The position numbers and the translations under genes were made by a program. Below are positions 34,648 through 43,728 of a stretch of 44,859 nucleotides of DNA, one piece after another. Where the stretch lies: assembly GCA_015486285.1 (NCBI GenBank), contig WFRX01000260.1, forward strand, positions 1-44,859. Direction: 5' to 3'. The stretch comes from a bacterium (GTDB lineage: Bacteria; Desulfobacterota; DSWW01). The notes under the pieces were generated by a model that was not told the origin of the DNA, did no database searches, and was given only the letters and a program-made list of their open reading frames with translations. How positions within the stretch are numbered: the first letter of the stretch is position 1; each line of letters opens with the position of its first letter.

Positions 34648-35682
34648 TCACGCCTTCATCGAGCCGTCTCCGGCAGCGCCATCCGAGCACGCCCCCGTCA
34701 CGGCTCCTGTCGGTTCTCCCCTTACAAAACGCCCCCGCACCGTCGTCCGGACGAAATATTCGGCCAGAAGGCCCCAGGACATCAGGCTGCCGAAGAGAAA
34801 GAAGAGGAGGAAGCTCCCGCCTGTCAAAACGATGCTGTGGTAGCCTCGCATGGCCCCCACCATGGCGGCGGCCCCGAACCCGGAGGCGGCAACAAAGGCG
34901 AGAAGGCCGGGAATGGAAAAGAAAGTCAGCGGCCTGCCGTAGAAATCGATCAGCATCTTGACTGTAATCATGTCCAGGAGCACTTTCCATGTCCGCGACA
35001 GACCGTATTTCGTCGCCCCGTGCCTCCTGGGCCTGTGATTCACCACCATTTCCGTTATGGTGGCCCCTACCATGGTGCACATGGGGGATATGAACCGGTG
35101 CATATCCGAATACAAGCGGATCGATTTGATGACAGATGCCCGGTACGCCCGCAAAGAACATCCATTGTCGTGAATCCGCACGCCCGTCATGACCCCTATC
35201 AGCCAGTTGGCCGCCCTCGAGGGAAGGATCCTCGTCAGCCTCTTGTCTTTTCTGTCCCTGCGCCAGCCGCAAACCACATCATATCCTTCTTCCAGCCGCG
35301 AGAGCAGCCTCGGAATATCCTTCGGGTCATTCTGCAGATCGCCGTCCAGGGTGACGATGACGTCCCCTCTTGCGCGGTCGAAGCCGGCCTGTGTCGCCGC
35401 CGTCTGGCCGAAATTGCGTGCGAGACGGATGATACGCATGCTCACTTGCGGCGTACTCCGTCTCTCCCCTCTCCTCAGCAGGCCCCTGAGCCTCTGCAGC
35501 GTTCCATCCGTACTCCCGTCATCCACGAAGATCACCTCGCAGCGCCTTCCCAAAGGGCCTACGGATTTCCGAATCTCTTCATACAGGATTGCAACGTTGT
35601 CCTCCTCATTGTAGACGGGCACCACAACCGTCAGAAAAAGTTTGCGGCCTTCGGCAGGTTCTGTCTCCCCCCGGATTGCCAT
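34648..35682 (-). CDS. GT2 polyprenyl-phosphate glycosyltransferase, copy B
   Basis: 344 residues. The domain begins LTVVVPVYNEEDNVAILYEEI, with VIFVDDGSTDGT, RNFGQTAATQAGFDRARGDVIVTLDGDLQNDP (DxD motif intact), GWRRDRKD and DNGCSLRAYRA. Two membrane hairpins follow, as in GtrB/ArnC-like enzymes that make polyprenyl-phosphate sugars. The ATG at 35682 has AAGGGG immediately upstream and lies 7 bases after the PaaK-like stop. A longer frame to 35772 overlaps that gene and is rejected. Unlike copy A, its catalytic motifs are all canonical. Confidence 0.88.
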   Translation of the reverse strand: MAIRGETEPAEGRKLFLTVVVPVYNEEDNVAILYEEIRKSVGPLGRRCEVIFVDDGSTDGTLQRLRGLLRRGERRSTPQVSMRIIRLARNFGQTAATQAGFDRARGDVIVTLDGDLQNDPKDIPRLLSRLEEGYDVVCGWRRDRKDKRLTRILPSRAANWLIGVMTGVRIHDNGCSLRAYRASVIKSIRLYSDMHRFISPMCTMVGATITEMVVNHRPRRHGATKYGLSRTWKVLLDMITVKMLIDFYGRPLTFFSIPGLLAFVAASGFGAAAMVGAMRGYHSIVLTGGSFLLFFLFGSLMSWGLLAEYFVRTTVRGRFVRGEPTGAVTGACSDGAAGDGSMKA

Positions 35683-35689
35683 GTCCCCT

Positions 35690-37087
35690 TCACTCTCCTT
35701 CCACTCGAAGATGCTGAACAAGAAGCGGAATCTTCCCCCTGGGAGTCCGAGGAATGTTCCCGACAAATTCAATCTCTACCTGAAACATATCTCCGAACTT
35801 ATCGCGAAGATTCTCACGCACAAGCCTTGTGTCATCTTCCGAAAACCCCTCGCCCCGGACCAGTTTCAGGGTCAGCGCGCCCTTTTCTCTCTGCACGAAT
35901 TGAAATTGATCCACATGCTTCGTCGCCTTGGGTATGTCGACGATCGTGACGGGGATCCATCCCCCCTCTTTCGTCAAGGCAAAATTCCTCTCGCGCCCCC
36001 CGATCAACTTCATCAAGGGGAGACCTCGCCCGCAGGAGCATTGCTCTTCCAGCAGGCGGCCGATATCTCCCGTCTGGTATCGAATCAACGGCATTCCATA
36101 GTGGTTGAGACGTGTCGCAATGATCTCCGCGTCCTGTCCCTTGACCCATTTGCCTTCTTTCACGAACTCCACGATGCTCTGCTCGGAAAAGATATGGTGC
36201 CCCCTGTGTTCCTCACACTCAGAGGCGCACACAACCCTCTCTTCCATGCCGTACCAGTCGAAGATCGGACAACCGAAGAAATCTCCTATGGCGTCTCTTT
36301 GCCAGGGCTGGAGCCTTTCGGATTGGGTAAAAATCCCGACGGGCATCACCGGCCTTTCCATGCCGGCTTCGGTGAAGTATTTGACCAGCAACTCCAGGGC
36401 GGAAGGAAACCCGTTTATGATTTTCGGCCTGTACTTGCGCAGCGCGAAGGCATAGGTATCCACATTCTTCCTGCTCAGGTCATAGGTGGAAAGGGTCAGG
36501 AGACGCCGCGCGGGATTGTATGCGTAAACCCGCCTCCTTCCCCCGCGCTTCGGCGGAAGGGTCCACGCCGTCAGCGCCGCACGCCGGATCGTGAGGCCGC
36601 ATCCCGCCCACTGATAGCGGCGCCACCAGAAGGGATCCCCATCGGCGTACTCCAGCCTCTTATCACAATAGAAATGAACAGGCCGGCCTGTTGTGCCGCT
36701 CGTCGAGAGACAGACCAGATCTCGCTTGTCCACGTTGGCGGCGAGCAGGTCCCCGCCTTCCGTCCGCAAGGTCTCCTTTGTCAAGACCGGGATCTTCGCG
36801 AGATCATCCATCGTATCGATGTCCGACGGCCTGATGCCCCGTTCCTTGAACACCCTCCGGTAGTAAGGTACATTCTCGTACGCATGTCTGATCAGGGCCC
36901 GCAAGCGCTCGTTTTGATACTCCGCCATCTTTTCAGGCGGCCACCATTGCGATCGCTCGAGCCAACTCGATACCCGGAAGAAATCCCTCCCATATCGTAT
37001 CCGCAGGGGAACGGCGCCGTACATCCATTTCCCCACCTGCCTCAGCTCGTACGGGGTCGCCTCATAGATCCGTTTCGCCAGACTCAC
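35690..37087 (-). CDS. PaaK/CapK-like acyl-adenylate-forming enzyme
   Basis: 465 residues. It resembles phenylacetate-CoA ligase relatives found in capsule loci: STSGTTGRPV (phosphate loop), the YGMEERV stretch, IRYQTGDIG and a C-terminal PRGKIPLLV segment. An EEQCSCGRGLP Cys pair is typical of the family. It probably activates a carboxylic acid as an adenylate for transfer to a sugar or carrier. Start choice: GTG 37087 follows GGAGAAGGACGCG and gives MSLAKRIYE, the usual family N terminus. An in-frame TTG at 37105 is possible but weaker. It lies between the ATP-grasp gene and the GT2 pair. Confidence 0.82.
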   Translation of the reverse strand: MSLAKRIYEATPYELRQVGKWMYGAVPLRIRYGRDFFRVSSWLERSQWWPPEKMAEYQNERLRALIRHAYENVPYYRRVFKERGIRPSDIDTMDDLAKIPVLTKETLRTEGGDLLAANVDKRDLVCLSTSGTTGRPVHFYCDKRLEYADGDPFWWRRYQWAGCGLTIRRAALTAWTLPPKRGGRRRVYAYNPARRLLTLSTYDLSRKNVDTYAFALRKYRPKIINGFPSALELLVKYFTEAGMERPVMPVGIFTQSERLQPWQRDAIGDFFGCPIFDWYGMEERVVCASECEEHRGHHIFSEQSIVEFVKEGKWVKGQDAEIIATRLNHYGMPLIRYQTGDIGRLLEEQCSCGRGLPLMKLIGGRERNFALTKEGGWIPVTIVDIPKATKHVDQFQFVQREKGALTLKLVRGEGFSEDDTRLVRENLRDKFGDMFQVEIEFVGNIPRTPRGKIPLLVQHLRVEGE

Positions 37088-37176
37088 CGCGTCCTTCTCC
37101 CCCAATGCACCTCGGGAAGTGGTTCAACGGACATCGAGAACCCACCCTCGCCCCTGTCGCCGCCGGACGCTGCCTG

Positions 37177-38427
37177 TCATGGATGACGCCCCTCTTTCGT
37201 CCCCGCCCCACGGGTCCCGGTGATCCGTCGAAGGACCCTCGAAAGGGTTCGCAACAGCAATCGGCCATAGACAAACATCCACGGATGCAAGTCATCCCAG
37301 GCAAGGTATGTGTGGGCGATTCTCCCGCCCAAGAGCTTCCCGGCCCATCCGGCAAGCGTTGTCTCCCTCGCCTTGCGCAGCCGATAATAGCAACCAAGAT
37401 CCAATGCAAGATTCCAGAGTCGAATCCCCTCTTGGAATTCGGCCGGCCCGCGACCAGGGTTCGCATCCACCAGGTCGCTGTACATCAGATAGGGGAAGTC
37501 TACCCCGGAAGAGACCGGCAGCTCTCCGAAGAAGGAAGTCCGTAGATTCGCTTCCAGAAAGACAGGCCGGCCGTCTCTTGCATCCATCTTGTATTCGATG
37601 GCGAAAATCCCTCTGGCATCAATCCTGCTCAGCAGCCGCCTTCCCTCCTCCCGCACGCCGGGTTCCTGTCTGCTCTCACAGAGACAGGCGATACCGAAAT
37701 GGGGCGGATACTGTCTCAGCTTCCGGCAAGTGAATTCAGCGATGATTTCCGATTCCCTGTTGCCGTAAGCCAGGTACTGGTAAATGCTGTCGTCCGGGCC
37801 GGGGATGATCTCCTGAAGGATCACCTTGGAGGCGTGGGGCCCCAGTCCCCGACACGTCCGGTGAAGCTCCTCGGCGGAGTGAACGACGATCACCTTCTGT
37901 TCCTTGTAATCCCGTCGCCAGAGATGGGAATCCCGCGGTTTCAGGATGCAGGGGAATGCCATGCCGGCGGCCGAGGTTTCCACGTCTCGTCCGATCGTAA
38001 CGGCCATGGTCTTCGGATGGCGTATCTGGTTCCGGCTTGCAAACCGGGAGGTTTTCTCCTTGTCCAGAAAACATTCGACTGTCTGCCGACTGGGGAGATT
38101 GAAGGCATAGTATCCGGACAACTCGTCCCGATACCTGGAGCAAAACAGGACGTACTCGTCCGCCGTCACGAAAAGGACACCCCGCCCCGCCAGTCTTCCT
38201 CCGAGTGATACGAGAAAATCCAGTAACTTCTCTTCATCCTGTACATCCGGAGCCGTGTGCCTGGCGCGGAGATAACGGCAGCGCAAGCCCGGTTCTGCCG
38301 CGCAGGCCCCCACACCCACGACGGGAATCCCCTTTCGTCCCAGGGACCTCGCCACGGCCAGGCCGTTGGCGGTCATTCCAAGAACAACGGCCGGCCTCCT
38401 CTCGCATTGTTTTCGCTTTTGGGGCAA
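37177..38427 (-). CDS. ATP-grasp ligase
   Basis: 416 residues starting at TTG 38427, with GGAAG 8 nt upstream; no in-frame ATG lies near. A pre-ATP-grasp Rossmann-like domain (AVVLGMTANGLAVARSLGRKGIPVVGVG) comes first. The ATP-grasp fold follows: FPCILKPRDSHLW, VILQEIIPGPDDSIYQY, AIEYKMDARDGRPVFLEANLRTS (metal-binding Glu/Asn). Such enzymes join a carboxylate to an amine or thiol via an acyl phosphate. The C-terminal basic region (LLLRTLSRVLRRITGTR) may contact membrane. Its neighbour PaaK-like enzyme suggests that an amino acid or acyl group is added to the glycan. The preceding gene stops 4 bases upstream. Confidence 0.8.
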   Translation of the reverse strand: MPQKRKQCERRPAVVLGMTANGLAVARSLGRKGIPVVGVGACAAEPGLRCRYLRARHTAPDVQDEEKLLDFLVSLGGRLAGRGVLFVTADEYVLFCSRYRDELSGYYAFNLPSRQTVECFLDKEKTSRFASRNQIRHPKTMAVTIGRDVETSAAGMAFPCILKPRDSHLWRRDYKEQKVIVVHSAEELHRTCRGLGPHASKVILQEIIPGPDDSIYQYLAYGNRESEIIAEFTCRKLRQYPPHFGIACLCESRQEPGVREEGRRLLSRIDARGIFAIEYKMDARDGRPVFLEANLRTSFFGELPVSSGVDFPYLMYSDLVDANPGRGPAEFQEGIRLWNLALDLGCYYRLRKARETTLAGWAGKLLGGRIAHTYLAWDDLHPWMFVYGRLLLRTLSRVLRRITGTRGAGTKEGRHP

Positions 38428-38431
38428 CGCG

Positions 38432-39580
38432 CTAGCTTCCAGGCCCTGCCAGATCTCTCAGCAGGACCTCATACCGGTCCGCCATCTTCGCCACGGAGAA
38501 ACGCCTTTCCACCTCGTATCGCGCTTCAACGCCCAACCGCTCCGCTTTTTCTTCATCCCTGAGCAGGCAGAGAATTTTATCCGCTAAATCTTCAGGATCC
38601 GCCTTGTTCGCCAGAAGCCCGTTTGTCTGATCCACGATCACCTCGGGATTCCCGCCCGCCCGTGTGGCGACAATCGGTCTTCCCGCGGCCATATACTCCA
38701 AAAGGGTATTCGAAAAACCTTCACTCAGCGACGACAGGACGCAGATATCCATACAGGCAAGCAATTGCGGAACGTCCTCCCTGATCCCGGGGAAATGCAC
38801 ATTCCCTTCCAGGCCAAAATCGCGACTCATGCTCATCATGTCCGATCGCAGCTCGCCTCCCCCAACGAAAACAAAGTGGGCGTTGGGAAATTGCGGGACA
38901 ATGGCCTTCGCCGCCTCCATGAGATCTCTATGCCCTTTGACAGGCCGCATATTGCCGACACAGCCGATCAGCCTGGCCCCCGGGGGCACTTGAAGCTCCT
39001 CGCGCTTCCTGCCCGGATCCGCCGGGTTGTCGAACCGTTGTATGTCGATGCCATTATAGATGATCTCGATCTTTTCCTCCCGCACCTTCTCCTCTTGAAG
39101 AACCATTTCTTTCACCGCCTTTGAAACCACCACGATCCTGTCGACCCGTCCCCGCAGGAGGCGATAAAGAAGGATGTGCCTCGGCCGCCGCCAGAACCCA
39201 GCATCCCGCCTGTTCGAAACAATCACAGGGACGTCGGCCATACGCCCGAAGACCGTCCCCCAGATGTCGGATCCGAAGTGATGGGTCATCAGGACGTCGG
39301 CCTTTTCTTTTTTCAGCATGTCGCGAAACCACAATCCCCGGCGCAAACCTTCCATACTATAAATCCGTTCCACCTTCAAACCGATGGTCTTGATCCCCAT
39401 CTTCTCAATCTGCCCCAGAAAACGGTCCCCCTTCGACAGGCAGGCGACTACAGGCTCGAAGGCCGTACGGTCGATATTCCTGCAAAGCTCGAAAATGTGT
39501 CTCTCCGTTCCGCCGAATACGGACTGAAGAAAGTCGATCAGCAGGACGATTTTCATCGGATCATCCGGGCGTCGCCGCAT
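38432..39580 (-). CDS. Glycosyltransferase family 4 with canonical EX7E
   Basis: 382 residues from the ATG at 39580, with AAGGA close upstream. The ATG at 39556 (MKIVLLIDFLQ) matches the family start and is nearly as likely. N-terminal motif FGGTERHIFELCRNI; donor domain IIYNGIDIQRF, IGCVGNMRPVKGHRDLMEA, FPGIREDVPQLLACMDICVLSS and EGFSNTLLEYMAAGRPIV (EX7E intact). It heads the minus-strand operon 39580-33584. A 73-base gap to the divergent GT4 at 39654 must hold both promoters; none was clearly recognised. Confidence 0.88.
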   Translation of the reverse strand: MRRRPDDPMKIVLLIDFLQSVFGGTERHIFELCRNIDRTAFEPVVACLSKGDRFLGQIEKMGIKTIGLKVERIYSMEGLRRGLWFRDMLKKEKADVLMTHHFGSDIWGTVFGRMADVPVIVSNRRDAGFWRRPRHILLYRLLRGRVDRIVVVSKAVKEMVLQEEKVREEKIEIIYNGIDIQRFDNPADPGRKREELQVPPGARLIGCVGNMRPVKGHRDLMEAAKAIVPQFPNAHFVFVGGGELRSDMMSMSRDFGLEGNVHFPGIREDVPQLLACMDICVLSSLSEGFSNTLLEYMAAGRPIVATRAGGNPEVIVDQTNGLLANKADPEDLADKILCLLRDEEKAERLGVEARYEVERRFSVAKMADRYEVLLRDLAGPGS

Positions 39581-39653
39581 CTCTTCCTTCGTGCAGGCTG
39601 CTTGACCGATGGTCGGAGCCTGCCGTATGTTGTCTTGTCGGGGGAACGTTCGC

Positions 39654-40874
39654 ATGAAAATCGCGCTCTATACCAACTCCATGGACGGCAGCGGAGCAAG
39701 ACGGGTCTTCTTCGAATTCGTCAGGAGGCTCTCGCCTCGTCATGTCCTGGACCTCTATCACCTGTCCGGAGCGCCCCTTGTGAAGTTCCCTTTCCGACAG
39801 CACGTAAACCACGTGTACACCTTCGATCTCGAATGGTTTCGGGAATGGACAGGCAAACCCTACCTTCTTTCCCTGCTCGGGAATCTGTCCAGAAGGCCCC
39901 TCTACCTCCGAAAATTGCGGCGCGTTTCAAGGCATATGGTCCGGGACATCCATCAACGGGGGTATGACCTGGCGTTTTGCGACGTGTGCAACCTTCTCCG
40001 GGTCCCCCACCATCTGCGCTACCTCAGGATCCCATCGGTCCTGTACCTTCACCATCCCAAGAGGGAGGCCTATGAGCCCATCCGGCATTTGACCGGCGCC
40101 TTTCACGCCGATGGCCCCCCGCTCCTTCGGGCGTACAAGGCGTTGTCCAGATCCGTCTATGCCTTGGACAACGCCCTTACCGGACACATCAGCAAGGTCA
40201 ATTGTCAGGCCGCATCCCTGGTCCAGACCAACTCCTATTATACCCGGGAATACATCTACAAGGCATACGGCGTATTCGCCCAGGTGAATTATCCGGGGGT
40301 CGACTCCGGACGCTTCAGGCCCCTCGGGCTCGACCGGATGAATTTCGTTCTGTCCGTCGGCGGGATCGAGGAGAGCAAAGGCTTTCAGCAGATCATCCGC
40401 GCCTTGTCACTCATTCCTCCTGGAAGCCGTCCCCCCTTCGTTCTCGTGGCCGGACGCCGGCAACCCAGGATTCATAGTGCATTGATCAACCTCGCCAGGG
40501 AAAAACAAGTCGACCTCACCATCCACGAAACAATAACGGATGAACACCTCGTCCGTCTTTACAACCAGGCACGGATGGTGATCTTTCTCCCCTTGATGGA
40601 ACCTCTCGGACTGGTCCCCCTCGAAAGCATGGCGTGCGGCACGCCGGTGATCGGGGTCAAGGAGGGAGGCGTCAGAGAGACCATTGTCGACGGCCACACC
40701 GGACTCCTCATCGACCGCGATGTCAACCAGCTTGCACGCGCTGTCAGGCGGCTGATGGATTCCGACCGTCTCCTCGAGCGCCTCTCCCGGAACGGCCCCA
40801 TCTACATCCGGGACCATTGGAATTGGGACCGGTCCCTCGAACGGCTGGAGGCCGCCTTTCGATCAATCGCCTGA
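39654..40874 (+). CDS. Glycosyltransferase family 4, divergent gene
   Basis: 406 residues. The start is well set: GGGGGA 8 nt before the ATG at 39654. MDGSGARRVFFEFVRRLS lies in the acceptor half. The donor half has YPGVDSGRFRP, VGGIEESKGFQQIIRAL, EHLVRLYNQARMVIF and EPLGLVPLESMACGTPVIGVKEGG (canonical EX7E). It is transcribed opposite to both flanking operons. The last 12 bases overlap the convergent GT39-like gene. Sugar specificity unknown. Confidence 0.87.
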   Translation: MKIALYTNSMDGSGARRVFFEFVRRLSPRHVLDLYHLSGAPLVKFPFRQHVNHVYTFDLEWFREWTGKPYLLSLLGNLSRRPLYLRKLRRVSRHMVRDIHQRGYDLAFCDVCNLLRVPHHLRYLRIPSVLYLHHPKREAYEPIRHLTGAFHADGPPLLRAYKALSRSVYALDNALTGHISKVNCQAASLVQTNSYYTREYIYKAYGVFAQVNYPGVDSGRFRPLGLDRMNFVLSVGGIEESKGFQQIIRALSLIPPGSRPPFVLVAGRRQPRIHSALINLAREKQVDLTIHETITDEHLVRLYNQARMVIFLPLMEPLGLVPLESMACGTPVIGVKEGGVRETIVDGHTGLLIDRDVNQLARAVRRLMDSDRLLERLSRNGPIYIRDHWNWDRSLERLEAAFRSIA

Positions 40875-42533
40875 CCCTCGATCCCAACTGTATATGTAGA
40901 TACTGTCCACACCATCCAGGACATGCCGCACCATATTCTTTCTGATGAATTCCCTCACATCCCTTTTCACATGGCTCGGCGACCCGAATCTCTGCGCGTC
41001 CGCAATGATCCATCCTCTCTCATGTCCGGACACGACCTCCTGAAGATCCTGTAAATCGATGATGCATTTCGCATCGGCGAAAATGTGCCGCTGCCACCTC
41101 TCCCCCTCCAGCTTGATGAACTGGTCGATTTCCCCGTTATCCAAATTGTACGCAATCTTTCCGCATCCGGAGAATTCCGCTGCCAGCGGAATGCTGGCGA
41201 TCACAACATCCTGCTTTTTCCGAAATCTCTCCACATAGGCACACGCCTTATGCCATGCAGCGTTGTATTGACCTCCGAACGTGTAGGCCTGCATGGCTTT
41301 GACGTTCAGCCCGTCCTTCAGGCCCGTGTAGAAGGGCAGCAGAAGGGCCGCGAGGCAGAGGGAAGCCGCAACCAGAAAATAGAGCCGGCCGGCAAAGGCG
41401 CTTCGTGCCCTCTTTCGAAGTCTCGAGCGCAGTTCACCCGCCTCGCCTGTAATGAAATTCGCTATTGCATAGGACGCGACCAATAGGATCAACGCAAAAA
41501 TGTCGAATATGTATCGCGGCTTCTGGACGTTCAGAACACAGGAATGCACAAACAAGGGCACCCCTGTACAGGCGAGCAGGTAATATCCCCCCTTATGCAG
41601 CCTGCTGCAGATCTGTACGGCACCCAGGGTGAAGAAGACCAGTACCGGATACAGGCTCTCCGACTGGAAGAAGCCGTAATAGTATCCCGGATAGGGTTGG
41701 AGATGGTTCGCCCAGGCCGGCTTGAATCCCAACCGCGTCCTGGCCGTGTCCTGAATACCCGGGAATGCGAACGCCGCCATTCCGCATGCCATCCAGAGGA
41801 GAAAAAACAACAGATATCTGCGGGTCCCATCGCCGCCCCACCCTTCCAACACGAGGGAATGGATCAGCATGAAGCCGAAATAGCCCGCCACGCTGAAATA
41901 GAAAAGCGCAGCCAAAGCGTGCACGGTGTACGTGATATACAGGAGGATGCCCGATAAGGCCAGAAAGGGAATGCTGACGCCCCATCTCGCGGCGTAGGCC
42001 AGGCCGGGAATCCTTCGCGGAGGCCTTTCCCATGCCGGGCCCTCGATGCCTCTGTAGAAGGCGAAGACCGACAAGAGAAAGAGGAACTGGTACATGCTGT
42101 ACATTCGGCATGCTCTCGACTGGACGATCTCGACGGGGAGAAAGGCCGCCAGGAGCGCCGCGATGATTCCTGCCGTGGTTCCAAAAAAATACCTCCCCAT
42201 CCAGAAGACGGCGAATACCGTCATCAGCCCGAAGGCGACACTCGGAACACGGGCGGCCCACTCGCTCACGCCGAATATCTTGAAGGACAGCACAACCGAA
42301 TACGTAAAAGGCAGGGCTCGCCGGTACGCGAACCCGGAGGGCATGATCGGTTCGCCATGGTCCAGGATTCCCAGGGCCGCGTAAGTGTGCATCGTTTCGT
42401 CGAACCCCAGGTCGGCTTCCCCCAGGCCATTGATCCGCATGAACGCGGCAGCCAGGAGGATGAGGATCAGCAGGACGCCGGTGGAGGCTGAAAGGTTACG
42501 ATCGTTCGATGGGCCGGCGGTTGGATTCTCCAT
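40863..42533 (-). CDS. GT39-like integral membrane glycosyltransferase
   Basis: 556 residues with about eleven hydrophobic segments. The first periplasmic loop carries EADLGFDETMHTYAALGI (Asp/Glu at 45/46), the hallmark of PMT/ArnT-like GT-C enzymes that use polyprenyl-phosphate sugars outside the membrane. SRACRMYSMYQF follows at the expected second-loop position. The last 130 residues form a soluble domain (YVERFRKKQDVVIASIP...). The start has GAGG 7 nt upstream. It probably uses the lipid-sugar made by the GT2 copies to decorate the exported glycan. It is the last gene of the 44859-40863 run. Confidence 0.82.
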   Translation of the reverse strand: MENPTAGPSNDRNLSASTGVLLILILLAAAFMRINGLGEADLGFDETMHTYAALGILDHGEPIMPSGFAYRRALPFTYSVVLSFKIFGVSEWAARVPSVAFGLMTVFAVFWMGRYFFGTTAGIIAALLAAFLPVEIVQSRACRMYSMYQFLFLLSVFAFYRGIEGPAWERPPRRIPGLAYAARWGVSIPFLALSGILLYITYTVHALAALFYFSVAGYFGFMLIHSLVLEGWGGDGTRRYLLFFLLWMACGMAAFAFPGIQDTARTRLGFKPAWANHLQPYPGYYYGFFQSESLYPVLVFFTLGAVQICSRLHKGGYYLLACTGVPLFVHSCVLNVQKPRYIFDIFALILLVASYAIANFITGEAGELRSRLRKRARSAFAGRLYFLVAASLCLAALLLPFYTGLKDGLNVKAMQAYTFGGQYNAAWHKACAYVERFRKKQDVVIASIPLAAEFSGCGKIAYNLDNGEIDQFIKLEGERWQRHIFADAKCIIDLQDLQEVVSGHERGWIIADAQRFGSPSHVKRDVREFIRKNMVRHVLDGVDSIYIYSWDRGSGD

Positions 42534-42614
42534 GGATTCGCCTCGTCAAGACTCGCTAAAAGGGGTCACGATATGATAGATTCGCGGGTTCCTAGGGTGA
42601 GCAGTGGAGCGGCG

Positions 42615-43691
42615 TCATCCTTCCTGTTGACCGATCGTGCTCAACAGGGCTTCGCCCCGGTTGAAGCGTCCCAGATTTTCGAAGAACAGATCCATGACCT
42701 CCTCCCCGGAAGCCGCCGTAGAGAAAGCGCTGAAGCTGGTAACCAGCAGGTTCGGCAATCGGTAGAAGCGGCTGTTTCTCGGGAGGGGTCTCTCATCTTC
42801 GAAGACATCGATGCAAGCCCGGCGGATTTGCGAGTGCTTCAGGGCCCGATAAAGGGCGGTTTCGTCCACAACCGCCCCACGACTGACATTGATCAGCACG
42901 GCGGACGGTTTCATCACATCCAGCTCCTCTTTGCCGATGAGCATCCGGGTCTCCCGGGTGAGGGGCACGGAAAGGACCACATAATCGGCCTTCTGAAGCA
43001 GGCGATGGAGCCCCTCGGGAGGCAGCACCCGGTCCACGAAATCCGCCTCTGTCATCCGCCGCTTGACCGCCCATACCTCCATGCCGACCTTCTTGGCGAG
43101 ACGAGCGGTCTCCGAGCCAATGCTCCCAAGCCCGACGATACCCAGGCAGGATCCTTCGACCATCCGTGAGGGCAGCGTCTTCCAGGAGCGCCTGCGAGTC
43201 TGGAGGGTATGCTCGGGTATATTCTTCGCAAGGGCGAAAATCAGGCCCATGGTGAATTCCGCGATTCGCCGGCTGTGCACGCCACGGGAACTGGTCAACA
43301 GGGCCTCTTTCGGGAGAGGCGGGATTCTGTCGACCCCCGTCATAATGGAATGGACCCAGCGGGGAGGGCACTCACGCAACAGGGCCTCCGCCGCGCTTCT
43401 GCCGAGACCCGGGGGAAAGAGAAGAATGTTCTCCGTATCGAGGGAAGACACGGGAGGCCTTCTCCATAGAAGCTTCTGCGCCTCCGCCGGGGAATCGATC
43501 GGTTTCGATAAAGGGTCGTACAGGTAGAACGGCAGAAGGCGGCGTAATGCCCCCCTGATCTTCCCCATGAGCGGGTAAAGCGGCTCCACGGAAAAAACGG
43601 CCGCCTTCGCGCCAGGCGCGACTTGGGCGATCCGCTCCAGGTTCTCTTTCGTTGCATACCTCGCTTCCAACCCGATCTGAAGATTCTTCAT
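42615..43691 (-). CDS. D-isomer-specific 2-hydroxyacid dehydrogenase homologue lacking the catalytic His
   Basis: 358 residues from the ATG at 43691. The frame is open to a TTG at 43751 that would overlap the previous gene by 23 bases; the start is uncertain. Rossmann motif GIVGLGSIGSETARLAKKVGM; the following AVKRR suggests NADP(H) preference. INVSRGAVVDE (substrate Arg) and IDVFEDERPLP (Glu) are present. The usual TPH stretch reads TSF (codon 42732-42734), so the proton-relay His is Phe. Activity as a standard 2-ketoacid reductase is doubtful; a different substrate or a non-catalytic role is possible. Its placement after a glutamate dehydrogenase-like gene suggests 2-oxoacid metabolism feeding the glycan locus. 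Confidence 0.78.
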   Translation of the reverse strand: MKNLQIGLEARYATKENLERIAQVAPGAKAAVFSVEPLYPLMGKIRGALRRLLPFYLYDPLSKPIDSPAEAQKLLWRRPPVSSLDTENILLFPPGLGRSAAEALLRECPPRWVHSIMTGVDRIPPLPKEALLTSSRGVHSRRIAEFTMGLIFALAKNIPEHTLQTRRRSWKTLPSRMVEGSCLGIVGLGSIGSETARLAKKVGMEVWAVKRRMTEADFVDRVLPPEGLHRLLQKADYVVLSVPLTRETRMLIGKEELDVMKPSAVLINVSRGAVVDETALYRALKHSQIRRACIDVFEDERPLPRNSRFYRLPNLLVTSFSAFSTAASGEEVMDLFFENLGRFNRGEALLSTIGQQEG

Positions 43692-43728
43692 GGGCAGCCG
43701 CGCTTTCCGCATCTCCGCAAGGAGGAAC

